A DNA stretch of 64,000 nucleotides from Diphasiastrum complanatum. Its lineage: Eukaryota > Streptophyta > Lycopodiopsida > Lycopodiales > Lycopodiaceae. Positions 1-12,172 of the stretch are shown in pieces. Numbering within the stretch: position 1 is the first letter of the stretch; each line of letters opens with the position of its first letter. The DNA is taken from NCBI GenBank assembly GCA_029204225.1, contig CM055109.1:20330349-20394348 (forward strand), given 5' to 3'. The translations under genes were made by a program, and so were the position numbers. The notes under the pieces were generated by a model. The model had not been told where the DNA came from and did no database searches. It worked only from the letters and a program-made list of their open reading frames with translations.

Positions 1-540
1 TAATTTTGTCGCAAAAGAACGTTGGTTTAATTGTCGTTGTGCGACATAAAATAATTGACGCTTTGCGATACCTTTTTAGCAACATTAAAGCAATGTTTTT
101 CTGATGTCCAAGGACAATTTGTACTGAACGTCACCACGTGACTTTGGACCCCAAACCAGTTTATGAAAAGCAATGTTTTAGCAACTGTTACTAACCGTCG
201 CTACGCGACTTCCAAAGCGAGCAACGTTCCGGTGACGGTTGAGCGATGCCTAAATGTCTCCTTGTCTTAACCGTTGCCCGGTGACGCTGTAATAATATTG
301 CAGATTGTAAAACCCAAAGGATGGTTTTTGAACATATTGAATGTCGCCAGGTGACGGACAACGTGAGCGATGATTAAATGTCTTCATGACTTAACTATCG
401 TCGGACGACGCTGTAATAATATTGCAAACTGTAAAACTCGAGGGACGATTTTTTAACATTGACGGTTTGGCGACGGATATGGAATGTCGCGTGGCGACGT
501 ATAATTTAAATATTATTGATCATCGCTGAGCGACACATAA
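1..540. repeat. Array of short GTCGC-N3-GCGAC hairpin motifs
   Basis: A 13-nt inverted motif of form GTCGY-NNN-RCGAC recurs along this stretch. Clear copies lie at 33-45, 130-142 (GTCAC-CAC-GTGAC), 197-209 (GTCGC-TAC-GCGAC), 273-285, 343-355, 486-498 (GTCGC-GTG-GCGAC) and 522-534. Several have perfect 5-bp arms and a 3-nt loop. Clusters of short direct and inverted motifs are typical of the subterminal regions of CACTA (En/Spm) transposons, where the element's own protein binds. A CACTA transposase C-terminus lies 2 kb to the right with its 3' end facing this array, which fits that reading. The terminal CACTA repeat itself is not visible, so the assignment is inference. Confidence 0.55.
241..488. 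repeat. Tandem duplication, two 124-bp units
   Basis: Two adjacent units (241-364 and 365-488) share a series of blocks at a constant 124-bp offset: GAGCGATG at 241 and 365, GACGCTGTAATAATATTGCA at 283 and 407, and the following GTAAAAC stretch. Each unit contains one or two of the short hairpin motifs, so the motif array has grown partly by unit duplication. Confidence 0.7.
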
Positions 541-1560
541 TGCAAATATTGAGCATGTTGAGTCCTTATATGATATGAGGAAGAAAGTTTTGTGTGCAAG
601 ATTGTGTGGTAGTCTTAAATCGGACTACATGATCATGGCCATCCGCCGTTGCTCTTCCCGATTGCTCTTTTATCTATGAGCAAAAATTGATAGAAATTAT
701 GACAAAAATGACTATTGTGTGATTGAATATCAATTGATCAGCATTGAAAAGTCTGATTGCCTATGGCTTTTGTTGTTTGATTAATTGATCAATGTTAATA
801 TTCAAGAGGTGATTTGTTTGAGATTTTAGTGTTTGGTTGGTGGAGTTGGTGGTGTCACTGATGATGTCTTGAGTGAGCTTCTTGTACATTGGTGTGAAAT
901 TTGAGGAACTTGTGGACACATGATGCAAATATGGAGCATGTTGAGTCCTTATATGATACAAGAAAGAAAGTTTTGAGTGCAAGACTTTGTGGTAGTCGTA
1001 AATCGGACTACAAGATCCTGGCCATCCGTCATTGCTCTTATCGATTGTTCTTTTATCTATGAGCAAAAATTGACATAAATCCTGACAAAATGACTATTGT
1101 GTGATTGAATATTGATCGATCAGCATTGAAAAGCCTGATTAATTGATCATAATGACGATTTTATTGCATGTGGCTCTTGTAAATATGAAGCATGTTGAGT
1201 CCTTATATGATACGAGAAAGAAAGTTTTGTGTGCAAGACTTTGTCAAATTCGTAAATCGGACTACAAGATCATGGCCATCTGTTGTTTGGTTGGTGGAGT
1301 TGGTTGTATCACTGATGATGTCTTGAGTGAGCTTCTTGTGCACATTGGTATGAAACTTGAGGAACTTGTGGACTTCTTGTTACCTGTGGCTCTTGTTGTT
1401 TGATTGATCAATGTTCAAGAGATGATTTGATTGAGATTATAGTGTTTGGTTGCATTCATTGTTGTGATTTATTTTGGTGGAGTTGGTGGTATCACTGTTG
1501 ATGTCTTGGGTGAGCTTCTTGTGCACATTGGTGTGAAACTTGAGGAACTCTAAATCTGTC
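538..1560. repeat. Nested diverged tandem repeat block
   Basis: The phrase GCATGTTGAGTCCTTATATG begins at 553, 936 and 1190, each time followed by a similar 130-bp stretch around TCGTAAATCGGACTACAAGA. A second module (about 763-917, 1279-1380 and 1385-1555), recognised by GGTGGAGTTGGTGGT and GTCTTGAGTGAGCTTCTTGT, alternates with it. Offsets are 383 and 254 bp, so the modules were duplicated and partly deleted at different times. An 86-codon open frame at 1143-1403 spans one copy but has no counterpart in the other copies. I treat the block as non-coding. Confidence 0.6.
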
Positions 1561-2477
1561 TTTTAGATTGTCTATAAGTACTTGAATGCTCTTAATATAT
1601 ACCATATACAGTTGCTGCAGTGCAAAACAAATTGGTATTTTTTTTTTTGTCACTTTAGCTCGAATTGCAGATGGTTGCAAATCAATGTTGAAATTAATCC
1701 GAGGATGCATTGGCATGCAAGAAAAAAAAGCTAAATATTTGATGAGTAACTACAATGAAATTAATCTAATTGCAAATATTTTAATAGAATAAAAGAAGAA
1801 GAGAGTGTGAAATATTGTATGAAATGTTGAGATATAAATACAATAGATATCTACTAGCAACAATTGTATATATTTTTTAATATAATTCAATCAATCTCAT
1901 CTGTAGACAATTCCTCATTTACATCATCATTGATATCTCACCATTAATCTGAGTCAAGTTCTAAACGTAGTTCAAGCCTACGTATACATCCTGAGATGGA
2001 CATAGGTGCTTGTAGTTCATCTTCTTGATCATTTGCAAGTCATGCAATCATTAAATCAACATTTAATGACTCCCTAACTGAAGGTACACTTGCTGAAAAT
2101 TCAGATATACAAGAAGTTATGAGAAATACAAGCAAAACCTTGAAAATTTGTCATAAACTAGCTAAAATTGACAATAACCCATATTGCTATGGAGAAAGCC
2201 AATATCTGATGGATCTTAGACATGCAAGTGGAAGTACTAATATAACACCCAGTTGGAAGCTTGTTCATCTCCAAGACGAGAAAACGGATTGATCTCCACA
2301 AAGTGATAACGAAAAACTTCATAGCTCCAATCCCTTTGATCTTCGTAAGCCTTGCTTTGATACCACTATAAGGAGAAGCACCTCCAAGATCATGCTTACA
2401 AGACACAAAGGAATGACAGTGGGGCCAAACTACCCAACTATGCAGATGCTATTGATCAATCTCCAATAGCATCTCCC
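1561..2477. other. AT-rich stretch with no recognisable gene
   Basis: Short frames only, no domain motif seen on either strand. By position this would be the 3' untranslated or subterminal part of the CACTA element whose transposase ends at 2478. Confidence 0.4.
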
Positions 2478-2903
2478 TCATGCTATGGAATAGGATGCAA
2501 CCTGACAATAAATCACACTTTCATACTCATCTAGCTCTCTAATTCTTTCACGGATTTCAAACAAATGGTCTATTCTTTTTGGGAGATTATAAGTATCATC
2601 ATCAATGTTTTCATTGATTTGACTTTCGGCTCTTACATCATTGTCATTGACATCCCAATCGTCATGCTCATTTGGTTCCACGAGATAATCAATTGTTTCA
2701 TCCTCTTCATTATGCAAATTCTTTTCTACGTGATTTTCCATATCGCGATCGCTTTCGTCTTCTTCGTCATGATTGTATGTTGTCGCATCTTCGAGCTCGA
2801 TATTTTGGAAGATATTCTTTTTTCTTGTCTTTGTTTGCATGACAAATAGCCACCTCGTCTTTGATGGATCAACATAAAGGGCTATCTGTGTGCATACAAA
2901 CAA
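2478..2903 (-). pseudogene. CACTA (En/Spm) transposase, C-terminal fragment
   Basis: A 141-codon minus-strand frame. The first 30 residues (CTQIALYVDPSKTRW, then a VMQTKTR block) match the end of the DUF4216 region of plant TNP2/TNPD-type CACTA transposases, where a Q-x-x-Y-V-x-D-P run precedes a W-x-V-V strand. The rest is the acidic tail usual in this family (repeated DEED/END runs, then LPKRIDHLFEIRERIRELDE). The catalytic domain is missing: upstream of 2903 the sequence changes to unrelated gypsy debris. The start is arbitrary because the fragment is truncated. A second CACTA fragment lies at 47144-48182. Confidence 0.65.
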
Positions 2904-3029
2904 TATGAGTTGGAGAATGAATCTAGTGTGCTCAACAATTGATTTATAATTAAAAAGGTGCTTTCATTATTTTTGTTTTCATCTTTCGAAAGCATCATGT
3001 CTGGCATGTGTCCATAAATATTATGCATC

Positions 3030-3700
3030 CTTCTTCAATAGTTGCGTTAATGGTGAAGCTAGGAATACATAGTCTTTTATGAATCTTCGATAATAACCGA
3101 CATGCTCGAGAAAATCTCAAAGTTCTCTCAAGTTAGTGGGTTCTCTCAAATTCTTTATAATTTCGACTTTATCACTCTCGCTTTGACTCCTCTTTCAGAT
3201 ATTCGATGTTCCAAAAGAGTCATTCTTTCGTACCAAAATAACATTCTTTTGAATGTAAGCATAAAGAAGTATCTCTGCATCTCTGTAGAGTTACGACACA
3301 TGATCTGTGGCCTTACCGTACACACAAATTGTCAATAAAAACTTCCAGAAACACTCGTAGATAGTCTTAAAAAATAGTCATCATCATTCGTTGAAAGGTA
3401 GCTAGTGCATTGCACAAGCCAAAAGGCATCTATCAATAGGCATATGTTTCTCAGTTGGTTCTAAATTTCGTTCTTATCGAATAGATACCTGATTATATCC
3501 TGAAAAGCCATCTAGAAAATTTTATCTCTCATATCCCAAGACTTGATAAAAAAATCGTGTTAGTAAATGATAACGGGTGATGATTATTCCTTGTGGCAAC
3601 ATTCAATTTTCGAAAGTCCTGGCATATTCGAATTTTACCAACCAATATTTTTCTTTGGTACCACAATAATTGAGGATACCCACTTGCTATTTAAGATAGG
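3030..3700 (-). pseudogene. Ty3/gypsy reverse transcriptase, heavily decayed
   Basis: Read on the minus strand from 3700 down, the frame-shifted translation shows the gypsy RT blocks in order: KWVSSIIVVPKK (about 3660), a decayed FLDGFSGYNQ-like block (about 3530), MPFGLCNALATFQRMM (about 3420), LEVFIDNLCVYG where YxDD is expected, and near 3040-3110 DFLEHVGYYRRFIKDY, which opens the RNase H side. Many stops and shifts separate the blocks and the catalytic YxDD is not intact. It is the pol part of the element whose gag and primer-binding site lie just to the right. Confidence 0.75.
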
Positions 3701-4530
3701 CTAAATGATTCAAGCTTCTAGATATTTTTCTAGTTCATATTTATCATCAAAGAATATTTTGGATTTAGTTGATATTGTTTTTGTTGATGGAATAGCTCTT
3801 CTCTTCCTTGCGATTGTCAACATTTCAAAATTTTCAACAGATTTAATAATATCTGACAAGGAATCCATTTGACCTTGGCAACAGTGCCGGTCCATCTTGG
3901 AAGGTAAGCCCGCCAAGTACCATTCGATTTGCATTGCCACATGATATTCTTCCACTAGCTTTTCGATAAGGTTTCAAACTTTTCGAGTATATCTGCGTAG
4001 AGATTTTTTTTTTTTTCTTTCGCACAGAATTCAGTCGGAGCAAGCACCCATGTTAAATATCCGATTTCTCTGAATTGCTTAAGGAAGGCTTCCTTAAGTT
4101 GTTCCGAGGTGGTAATCGCAGCTCTGTCCATCTGATTGTACCAAATCCTTGCTTGTTTTTAAATAGTCCGGGAGATATCCAAAGTTTGCTTGTGACTGCT
4201 CCTCCATTATTGAAAACGACAATAGATTCAAACTACATCATCCAAAAATGTGCCTTTGAAATAATGACATTTGAACTTGGAAATAGGAGTGAATTGGTAT
4301 AGGGGCCTCCATATTTGGCAAAGGTGGCTCCAGATCTGGTTCAAATAAATTTGGAGCAACTGTATTAGGAACAGTAGTATCAAAAAGATCTGAATCAGGG
4401 TTGTCAGGATTATCGTGAAAATATTCAAACATTTTTTTGACTTCTTGATAAGAAGAGATTGATGAATTCCCTTGAAAAAGTTTTCACGTATCTTTCGATA
4501 ACGTTCCAACCGCAGCTCTAGCACTGCTTT
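3700..4530 (-). pseudogene. Ty3/gypsy gag remnant joined directly to RT
   Basis: Minus-strand frames at 3710-3955, 3843-4043 and 4228-4524 carry gag-like text: WYLAGLPSKM followed by a basic, lysine-rich end, and an upstream acidic FEPDLEPPLPNM segment. The 3710-3955 frame runs straight from gag into the first RT motif (EKYLEA). Zinc knuckle and protease are therefore deleted. The phrase WYLAGLPSKM parallels [10 protein letters not shown] of the gag at 19886, so both are the same broad gag type. Confidence 0.55.
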
Positions 4531-4596
4531 CTACGCCCAACATTCATCTTTATAAACATGCAAGATATTTTTTAAAAATCTCCAATTTACATCACC

Positions 4597-4615
4597 ATCC
4601 CCGGCAACGATGCCA
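4597..4615 (-). other. Retrotransposon primer-binding site, tRNA-Asp type
   Basis: On the minus strand this reads TGGCATCGTTGCCGGGGAT, close to the plant tRNA-Asp-type gypsy primer-binding site TGGCGCCGTTGCCGGGGAT. It lies just upstream of the gag remnant in the right orientation, so the 5' LTR of this element should start a few bases further right. A cleaner copy of the same site sits at 32316-32333. Confidence 0.6.
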
Positions 4616-4617
4616 AA

Positions 4618-6640
4618 AAGATGAACTCTTATGTCGTAACTTAGTTCTCTTTAGATAGACAAAATGAATGTAGTACAAAGGATTATCGTTCCCACAAAGT
4701 CAGTAAATGAATGAATATTGGAGATTATTAGACTTTGTATGGTTTCAAGTGATGTAATTCTGCTTATTAACATATATTCGAACAACAAACAACCAATCTT
4801 CCCTTAATTTCAAGTATAAAATCCAAACTAACCTTATTGTGTTTATGGTGAATTATCTTCAGTTCCCTTATCTCCTCCAAACTCATATGCTAATTTAAGC
4901 ACTGCCAAATAGAAAATGTAATGAAAATTGTAGGAAACTATGGGAAATTATTGACAAAAGAAAGGGATCAGGCAATCAAAATATAAAAAACACTTAGCAC
5001 CAAATACAAGATAATGGAATCAAGTGGAGGTAAAAGTTAGTCACGATAAATCATAATCATGACAAGTGTACCACTAAAGACTTCACAACTAAGATGCAAT
5101 GGTGCATATGACATGTCACATTCCAAGGTATAGAATAAATCTCCAAAATCTAACTCACCCAACTCTACTTCTTTGATCCTTATTAGTGGCACAAAGACAG
5201 CTCTCAAATTCAAATTTTGAATCAAAAAACAAGTGCACTTTTCAAGCCTCAAAAAATAGGTGTCTTTTCCAATGCCTTCAAACAATATATGATAGATCAT
5301 TTCAAGTTTCAACTTGAAACAAGAAAATTAAAAAATTCAACTTGAAATAAGATTACGAAAAAAGGTGGGCGGAGTTTCTTTCAAAATTTGAAATGAAATG
5401 AGTTATACACATTTCTAAAGCACTTTAGTTATTTGAGAAGATGCCTAATGTACCTCACAAAGATTGTAAGAATGGCAAACAATTCAAGCATTCGAAAGTT
5501 GAAAGGGGCTTCGGTGCTTGCACCAATCCTTCAAACTCCAAATTGGATAAAATTCTATGTACATTCAAATGCTTCAAAATAGGTCACGTAGATGTTAATG
5601 GTCAATATGTTGGATCAGGAAAAAAGTTTCATAGAGAGACGAGTTGGATAAAGACGTCAAAGTGTTTTGTGTAGTTTTGAGAGATGATGAGTGACATATA
5701 GTTTAAGAGTGCATGGTTGAGAGAATCACAATCACAGGTGATGATGCAAAAAAGCAAAGGGGCAACCTAAAGTCATGCTTCATGGTATATTGAGAACAAA
5801 GGATAACACGTGTCATTCCCTTTTGTATTTTACTTAATAATGTTCATCATTAGTGGATTAGATCGTCCGTGAATTGCTCTTACATGGCTATAACAATGTG
5901 TCGTAAGGTGGTAATTAATCGACATCAAGTGAAGGGAACATCCAAATAGTGAATGTGAAAGTGTTATATGACAAACACTCAAATAGCAAAAGTTTAATTT
6001 GTTGAAGTCATGACAGGCCATTGCTCAGCTAAGTCTTTTTATGCTTGTAATATGCTTACTAAAGGTTCTACCTTCTTTCATTCTTGGCCTTTAAAGTTGA
6101 ATTTTAAAGTCTAACCCTATTTAAACGTTTGATGTCTCCAATATTGCCTTCATATCTCAGCCTTCCTTGCTTCTAACGTGAGGAATGAAGCTGTCCTTCA
6201 TAGAAAGAAATATGAAAAAGAGGAGAGCAATCCCTTTATCATATGCCCGTTGTTCCATCATAGTACTAGAGCCTTGTGTATAGTCCTGGTACTACATCCC
6301 ACCGAAGATCTTTTATGAAGAGAATGAACTTCATTTTCAGAATATGAATAAAACACATGTTAGAAATAACAGAAGACACTCACGAATTTTAGAGTTTAAG
6401 CTCCGAGCACTTAAAAAAGTTTTTCATTTGATAATTATTGTGGATAGCAATTATTAGTTGAGTAAGCGAGACCCTTGGCACTACATCTAGAAAGAGGACA
6501 AACTGTTTAGTATCATTGGCAAATCATTAGTCCAATTTTACAGCCAAAAACTTTACTAGACAGGAGATACCAAATCACAACAAATGAAGCAATTGTTCAA
6601 TCTGTTAGTGCTTTAGGGTTTATCACATGTTCACAAAGTA
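4618..6640. other. Non-coding; probably starts with a gypsy 5' LTR
   Basis: By position the first several hundred bases should be the 5' LTR of the minus-strand gypsy element ending at 4615, but no second LTR copy is present to define its edges. A 77-codon frame at 5441-5674 has no recognisable motif. Nothing else can be supported. The right part is the region downstream of ALG3. Confidence 0.35.
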
Positions 6641-6665
6641 CAAACAATTCCTAACAATGTAATTA

Positions 6666-6671
6666 TTTATT
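6666..6671 (-). terminator. Candidate polyadenylation signal of ALG3
   Basis: AATAAA on the minus strand, about 30 bases downstream of the ALG3 stop codon (6702-6704). It is the first canonical hexamer after the stop. Whether it is used is inference. Confidence 0.5.
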
Positions 6672-6701
6672 CCATCACATTGGTTTTACTGGAAACAAAA
6701 A

Positions 6702-6867
6702 TTAATCCATCTGGTCCTTTGTTCTGTTTCTGGCATAAGGATATTCAATTGGGGCATACCACAGGCCCCAAGTCGTAATCAAGTGGCATATGACTAATCC
6801 AAGAGATGAATAGCTTGTTGAAGGATAGATATTCCAGAATAGCTCCACCAGTGCAAACAAGAGCAAC
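6702..6867 (-). CDS. ALG3: ALG3 exon 13 (last exon, stop TAA)
   Basis: Codes [20 protein letters not shown], then [19 protein letters not shown] and a polar tail ending RTKDQMD before TAA at 6702-6704. Acceptor TCAACAG. The length of the C-terminal tail after the last helix fits the family. Confidence 0.93.
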
Positions 6868-9800
6868 CTGTTGAAAAACGTTCAGAAGTGCTTTATAATG
6901 TAAAAGCCCCTTATTCTTATGATCTCTAACTTCTTGAACTACTTGTCAACAAAAATATTGCATCAGGAAGCCAAACTTCAGTGATATTTTCTCAAAATAA
7001 CATGACTCACAGATTCTCAAAACAGATATTCATGTTCAAAAAGTATTATCATTGAATGACTTGAAAACCTGAAAAGCAGATGGGTCTTAGCAATTATGTG
7101 GAGTTCACGAAATGTTTCACTACGGATTTGTAGCATAATCTGAATTCTTGATCAATACCAGACACAATTTTCATAAGGAATTTTTTTTCCTCCATAAATA
7201 AGTATCCGTCTACAAGAAGATGCTGGAAATTTGGATGAATCATAAAGCTGGACTACTCAACTCTATAGCCACTGTCATCTCTCTTTATCAACGGCTGCCA
7301 GTCATGAAACTGATGATATTCGGTTGAGCAAGCAACGCTTCAGGTTACTTTCATGGAAGCAATACTGTATGGTTCTATGAATTGGCTAGGGTGCTATCAA
7401 AATATTGAAAGTTCATGAGCTGCTACTACGTCAACTAAGATCGCTCGAAAAATCACTAAGTGCCTATTCCATTGCTTGCATTTTCTTTTTCAGAACGGCA
7501 CGACCATGTTTATCAACAAGACGATGTTATGTCAGGGCTAGCAGGAGCAAAGGATAATTTATCTAGTATCAGTTTTCACTTCCCTTATCACATTACTCAT
7601 GTACCTCACCAACTTGAATCACACAAAAAATTTAAAAAAGCACACTTTAGGGTTTTGTAGTACCTCAAAGAAGTAGGGAACGGTGCCTTCCACAGTAAAA
7701 ACGGCAGGGTATAGAAGTACCTAACAAAATCGTAATATTTCATGATGGGTCTCTCGGATATTACAAATCACCTGGAATATATACAAGATTGCTTGGAATG
7801 ATACTAAGCACAATAGCTAGTACTCACCAGGAATAAAATTGATAATGAAGAGACCGTGCACAAACAACTCCAATGAAGTTTGCTGTAAACAAAACTGTGA
7901 CTATATCTAAATTCCTACAAATCAAGGACTGAACTGCAGTAAGGGCAAAGGCGTCAACATTCTAGTGAAGAACTTCAATTCATTAGAAAAAAAAATTTCT
8001 GCTATAGGCATGAACCACCATTCGGATGCAGAACTACTATAAGAAAGCTAAGGATACGATCGGGTTCCAAAAGCTGCCGCTTGAAAGGTCGCAAGCTCAA
8101 TGCACTTGATTTTCCAAGAAAATAAGTCCACGAAGAAGGCTTTTCTATCAGTTGATGTTGCATTGTCAAACCCGAAGCTGCAAAAATACCTCCTTCATGC
8201 CTGGAAATATACCAAAGAAATATAGCGTCTTTAATAACTTCCTTTACATGGAAGTTAGGATCAGTAAGTGGGACTTTATACTTAGATCAATAATCTTCTC
8301 ATTAGGAAGTAAGGTTAATAAACCTGATGTAAAAAGCTTGAAAGATTATGGACCACAAAACAGCATCTTCAGAAGTTCCCAAATAGGAAGAAACTGGAAC
8401 CGTAATTAGTATAAACTGCCAAAACATTTTCTAAATGTATTTCAAGATTTGCGAGTTGGAGAATCCTGCAAATATTTAGTTACACATGAAAGCTCGAAAC
8501 GCAAGAGCATGGGAAGAGAGATCTTACTTGCACCACTTATACTGAGCGAAAAGAAAGAGCAGTATAAGGTGGAGGATCAGCAGGATGACAGCAAATTGTT
8601 TAGACACAAAAATTGTTTCTGGGACAAACTTGAAGTTTACAGACCTGCAAACAGATAGTCACTGATAATTAGACCACAAGATTCAAAAAGGTGACACTTA
8701 TTCCCAGAATCCGTTTATGTTGCCTAAACAACTTCTCAAAGTTGACCAAGGACAACTTCGAGAAGGACTCCTTTTCCCAATCGATAGGTTGTTGCACGTC
8801 TCATACTGAAGACAGAACTTGTGAATATGATCTATATGTATTAAAGAGTCAAGACCATGATCTTGGCCTTCTTAACATTAACCTCCAATTGCTACACAAT
8901 GCAGAAAGAGTACAAAGAGTCGAAGTGACATTGTCATCTCTATCCAAGAGAGAGAATTGAGGGTTAATAGAGCTCATAGATGTCAATCAAAATGATGCAT
9001 CTGAAGCCTCTCAATAGAACCAAAATCTCTATTTAATGCCAGGTCTACTCTTTGCTAAATATTTCAATATCTCGTGAGTCAAATGACGAATGAGGCTCAA
9101 ACCTATAGCGTTCATTCTAGAATCATATATCCAACAAATTGACCAAAATGGTTGGAGATTTGTTCTTCAGTTCCTAAACCTTTTAGAGCATTTTTTTATG
9201 GACTTTAGAGCTCCAAATGACACTTGATCAACTGCAAGTTTCAAGGGCCCAAAAAATTGTTGAAAAAATCTATCTATAGATCTCTAGCACAATAATTATG
9301 AGATACAATGAATTTCAGCTGCATCGTGCTAATTATGTCAGAACTACAACAATTTAAATTGAACTAAAGCAACAGAAGTTTTCCAGGAAACCAAACAGCA
9401 TAGGATCAATTTCTTTTCTGGACAAACCATCATCCTACACGGAAACCACCTGTAGAACAGATATAGAAACGAATAGCGTCCATAATAGCAGCAACAATAA
9501 CTTCATTGAGTATTTACATATTTTAACAAGTTCTACACACCTGCAATGGCGGAACAGTAAATCCTCAGGTGGAAGAAAAATAAATCAAATTTAAAGATTT
9601 CAATATAATGATTAACATCTGTGCTACAGAAATGAACCAAGCCAAGTGAGTGTCGCACAAAAGCCTGCATAAGAAAGCTACAGAACTAAGTTTTGTACAG
9701 ATCAAAATTATGCTCTCTACGACAGAAAATTTCACACGAAACACCAAGCTTCACTAAAAGGACAGGAAATGGCTTCTGACATTAAGAAAGGTAAAATCTT

Positions 9801-12074
9801 TTACAAAGCTTTATAAGAATTAATGCTTTCACTTCTCTGAATGAAGAAATTACAAATGCAGCTCCACTTCTGAGAGCTATGACATTGTCCGAGCAATAAA
9901 AAACTTCAATGTATGTTGGCAGGTTTCCTACATGAGAAACAAACCCTACAAAGATCACTTTAAACAATTGTTATTTCAATTTGCTATCATTCGTATTTGT
10001 GATTTCATTTTATGTTGCATAGAGACTGCATCATATGATGCAAGGTTGTAAGATCAAATCTCCTACAACCAACTCCAAAGTAGACTATATGAACTGAATC
10101 CCTCATGAAAAGTGAGAAAAGATGGACGGGAGCAGAAGGCTCCCCAATGTTCTATAAAGCCACAAGTTAAATTACAACAAAACTGTGACAAACCAGAAAT
10201 GTATAAAAACGCGACCCAAATTGAACGCTCTTGAGATGTACGCCACAGGATACGACCATAAGAAAGGCCAACCTAAGAGAACCTACATACATTTCAATTA
10301 TACAATGTCAGAGGGGAAACTAACAGTTGACATCCTGTAACAGATCTTGAAAACCACCTCAATTGATTAATTGATAAAGCGTCAGGCAGGAAACAATGGA
10401 TACGCAGATCTTTGGCAATTCTTGGGAAAAACCCCTGTAACTAGGTGACTTGATCAAATACAAGCATCTATAAAGCAATACAACAGAACGAGTTCGTTGA
10501 TATAAAAATACCTGAAGTGCAGCAGCGATAAACAAAGCAACCAAGACACCACCAAGAGACAATGCCTGTACACAAAAATTGATTAAAAAAATTAGTTCAA
10601 ATAAGCATCCTTTCAAAGCATTTCTACACCACACAATAAGATGCAGACTTTCATGGTTTCATTTTCAATCCCATCATAAATAATAAATTACTTAACTCCG
10701 TTATGCACATATCGTTAGCACCGTAACCCGTTGTAGACATTACTAGGGGATACATTCATTTGACCCCTTGAACATTATATTCACATTGTCAATAATAACT
10801 GTTGAGTAGCACACAGTTCCTATTGTATTTGTAGTGGATAAGATTAGGTTGATTGGGCAAAGGGTAAAGTAATGGGGCAAAGACCCTCTTTGCTCATGGG
10901 GATACACCACTAGGGGGATAAAATCATTGGACCCCTCAGACATTATTACTCACATTGTCACTATTGAGTAGCACACATTATTCCTTTAAGAGTAGAGTAA
11001 CCTATGTCCGCTGTACATATGATTAATCTGGTTCCTGAGTTCTTTGTACGAGAAGTATATGAAACTTCTTTCAAAGGAGAATTTGCAACTCATCTTAAGC
11101 TCAGTTCATTGCTAATTGTGCAAACATCTTAATTAGTTGATTTTATTTGACAGGTACAGGTACATCATAGTAGCCGTAAGTATCCGATGTGGTATAGGGT
11201 CCGTGTGGGACGAAAGGCCTATCAATGAGCCATATCAGAGTCCATTGATATTGTGAAATGATCTTAGTTGGAGAGAGCTACACAGTTATCAGTTTGCTGT
11301 TACTACTGCTTATGTGATGCTCTATGCGGCATGCTGTTGAGAACTGCCAACTAACCCATGGTGATAAATCTCCTAGTTGTACTGCAAAAAGTGTATAGGG
11401 CATGCAATGGAGCATCCAAGCAAAAGATCACACCTTCAGTAAAACAAGCAGCAGCCCTGGAGCATAAAGGAGGACATTCATCTTGACGGAAACTGCAAAA
11501 CTACAAAAAGAAAGGGTGCCCTAAATAATAGTAATTGAGGTTATCGAATCCTTGAAAGCTTAACCAGCAATACTTGACACTTGATCAATCTACCAGAATG
11601 ACAACAATACAATCCTTATGCACTATATAAACAGCAGAGCTTAATAAAGCTGCAGATGGACATAGATGACTCATATCAAACATGGAGAAGCAGATACTGA
11701 GAATGATAAAAAATTTCAAAACTTTGATGTCCACTAGATTGGAAAGTGAGAGATACTTAACTGGAAAATAGACATGCAACTTGTAAACAAGCAAATGCAG
11801 AGGTGTCAATGCGTCTGTGTTGACCCTAACGAAACTAGATCAAGATATAAACATACTTCTCAAGCGAGATCCCTTTGAATATACACTCACCTAAACAGCA
11901 GCATTCCCAAATACCAACATTGACTTTGAAACAGCAAAATGGATGCATTGACCAAGGTCGTTGCAACAGAGTCATTGAAAAGTCGGAGCACGAAAATGGA
12001 ATGTACTCTTTTTGAAAGAGACAAAAGGAAGAGCACCCACCAAGGTACCTACTGTAAGTCCAAGATTCATGTTA

Positions 12075-12172
<98 letters not shown>

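Noticed and set aside
7828-7914. Alternative start of ALG3 exon 11 at 7914
   Set aside because: An acceptor TTTGTAG exists there, but joining it to exon 10 gives an in-frame stop. The acceptor giving 7933 keeps the frame.
9782-9967. Minus frame with IFVGF...YIE text looked like an ALG3 exon
   Set aside because: The true exon for this protein segment is at 10194-10282, with proper splice sites and full conservation; this is chance similarity.
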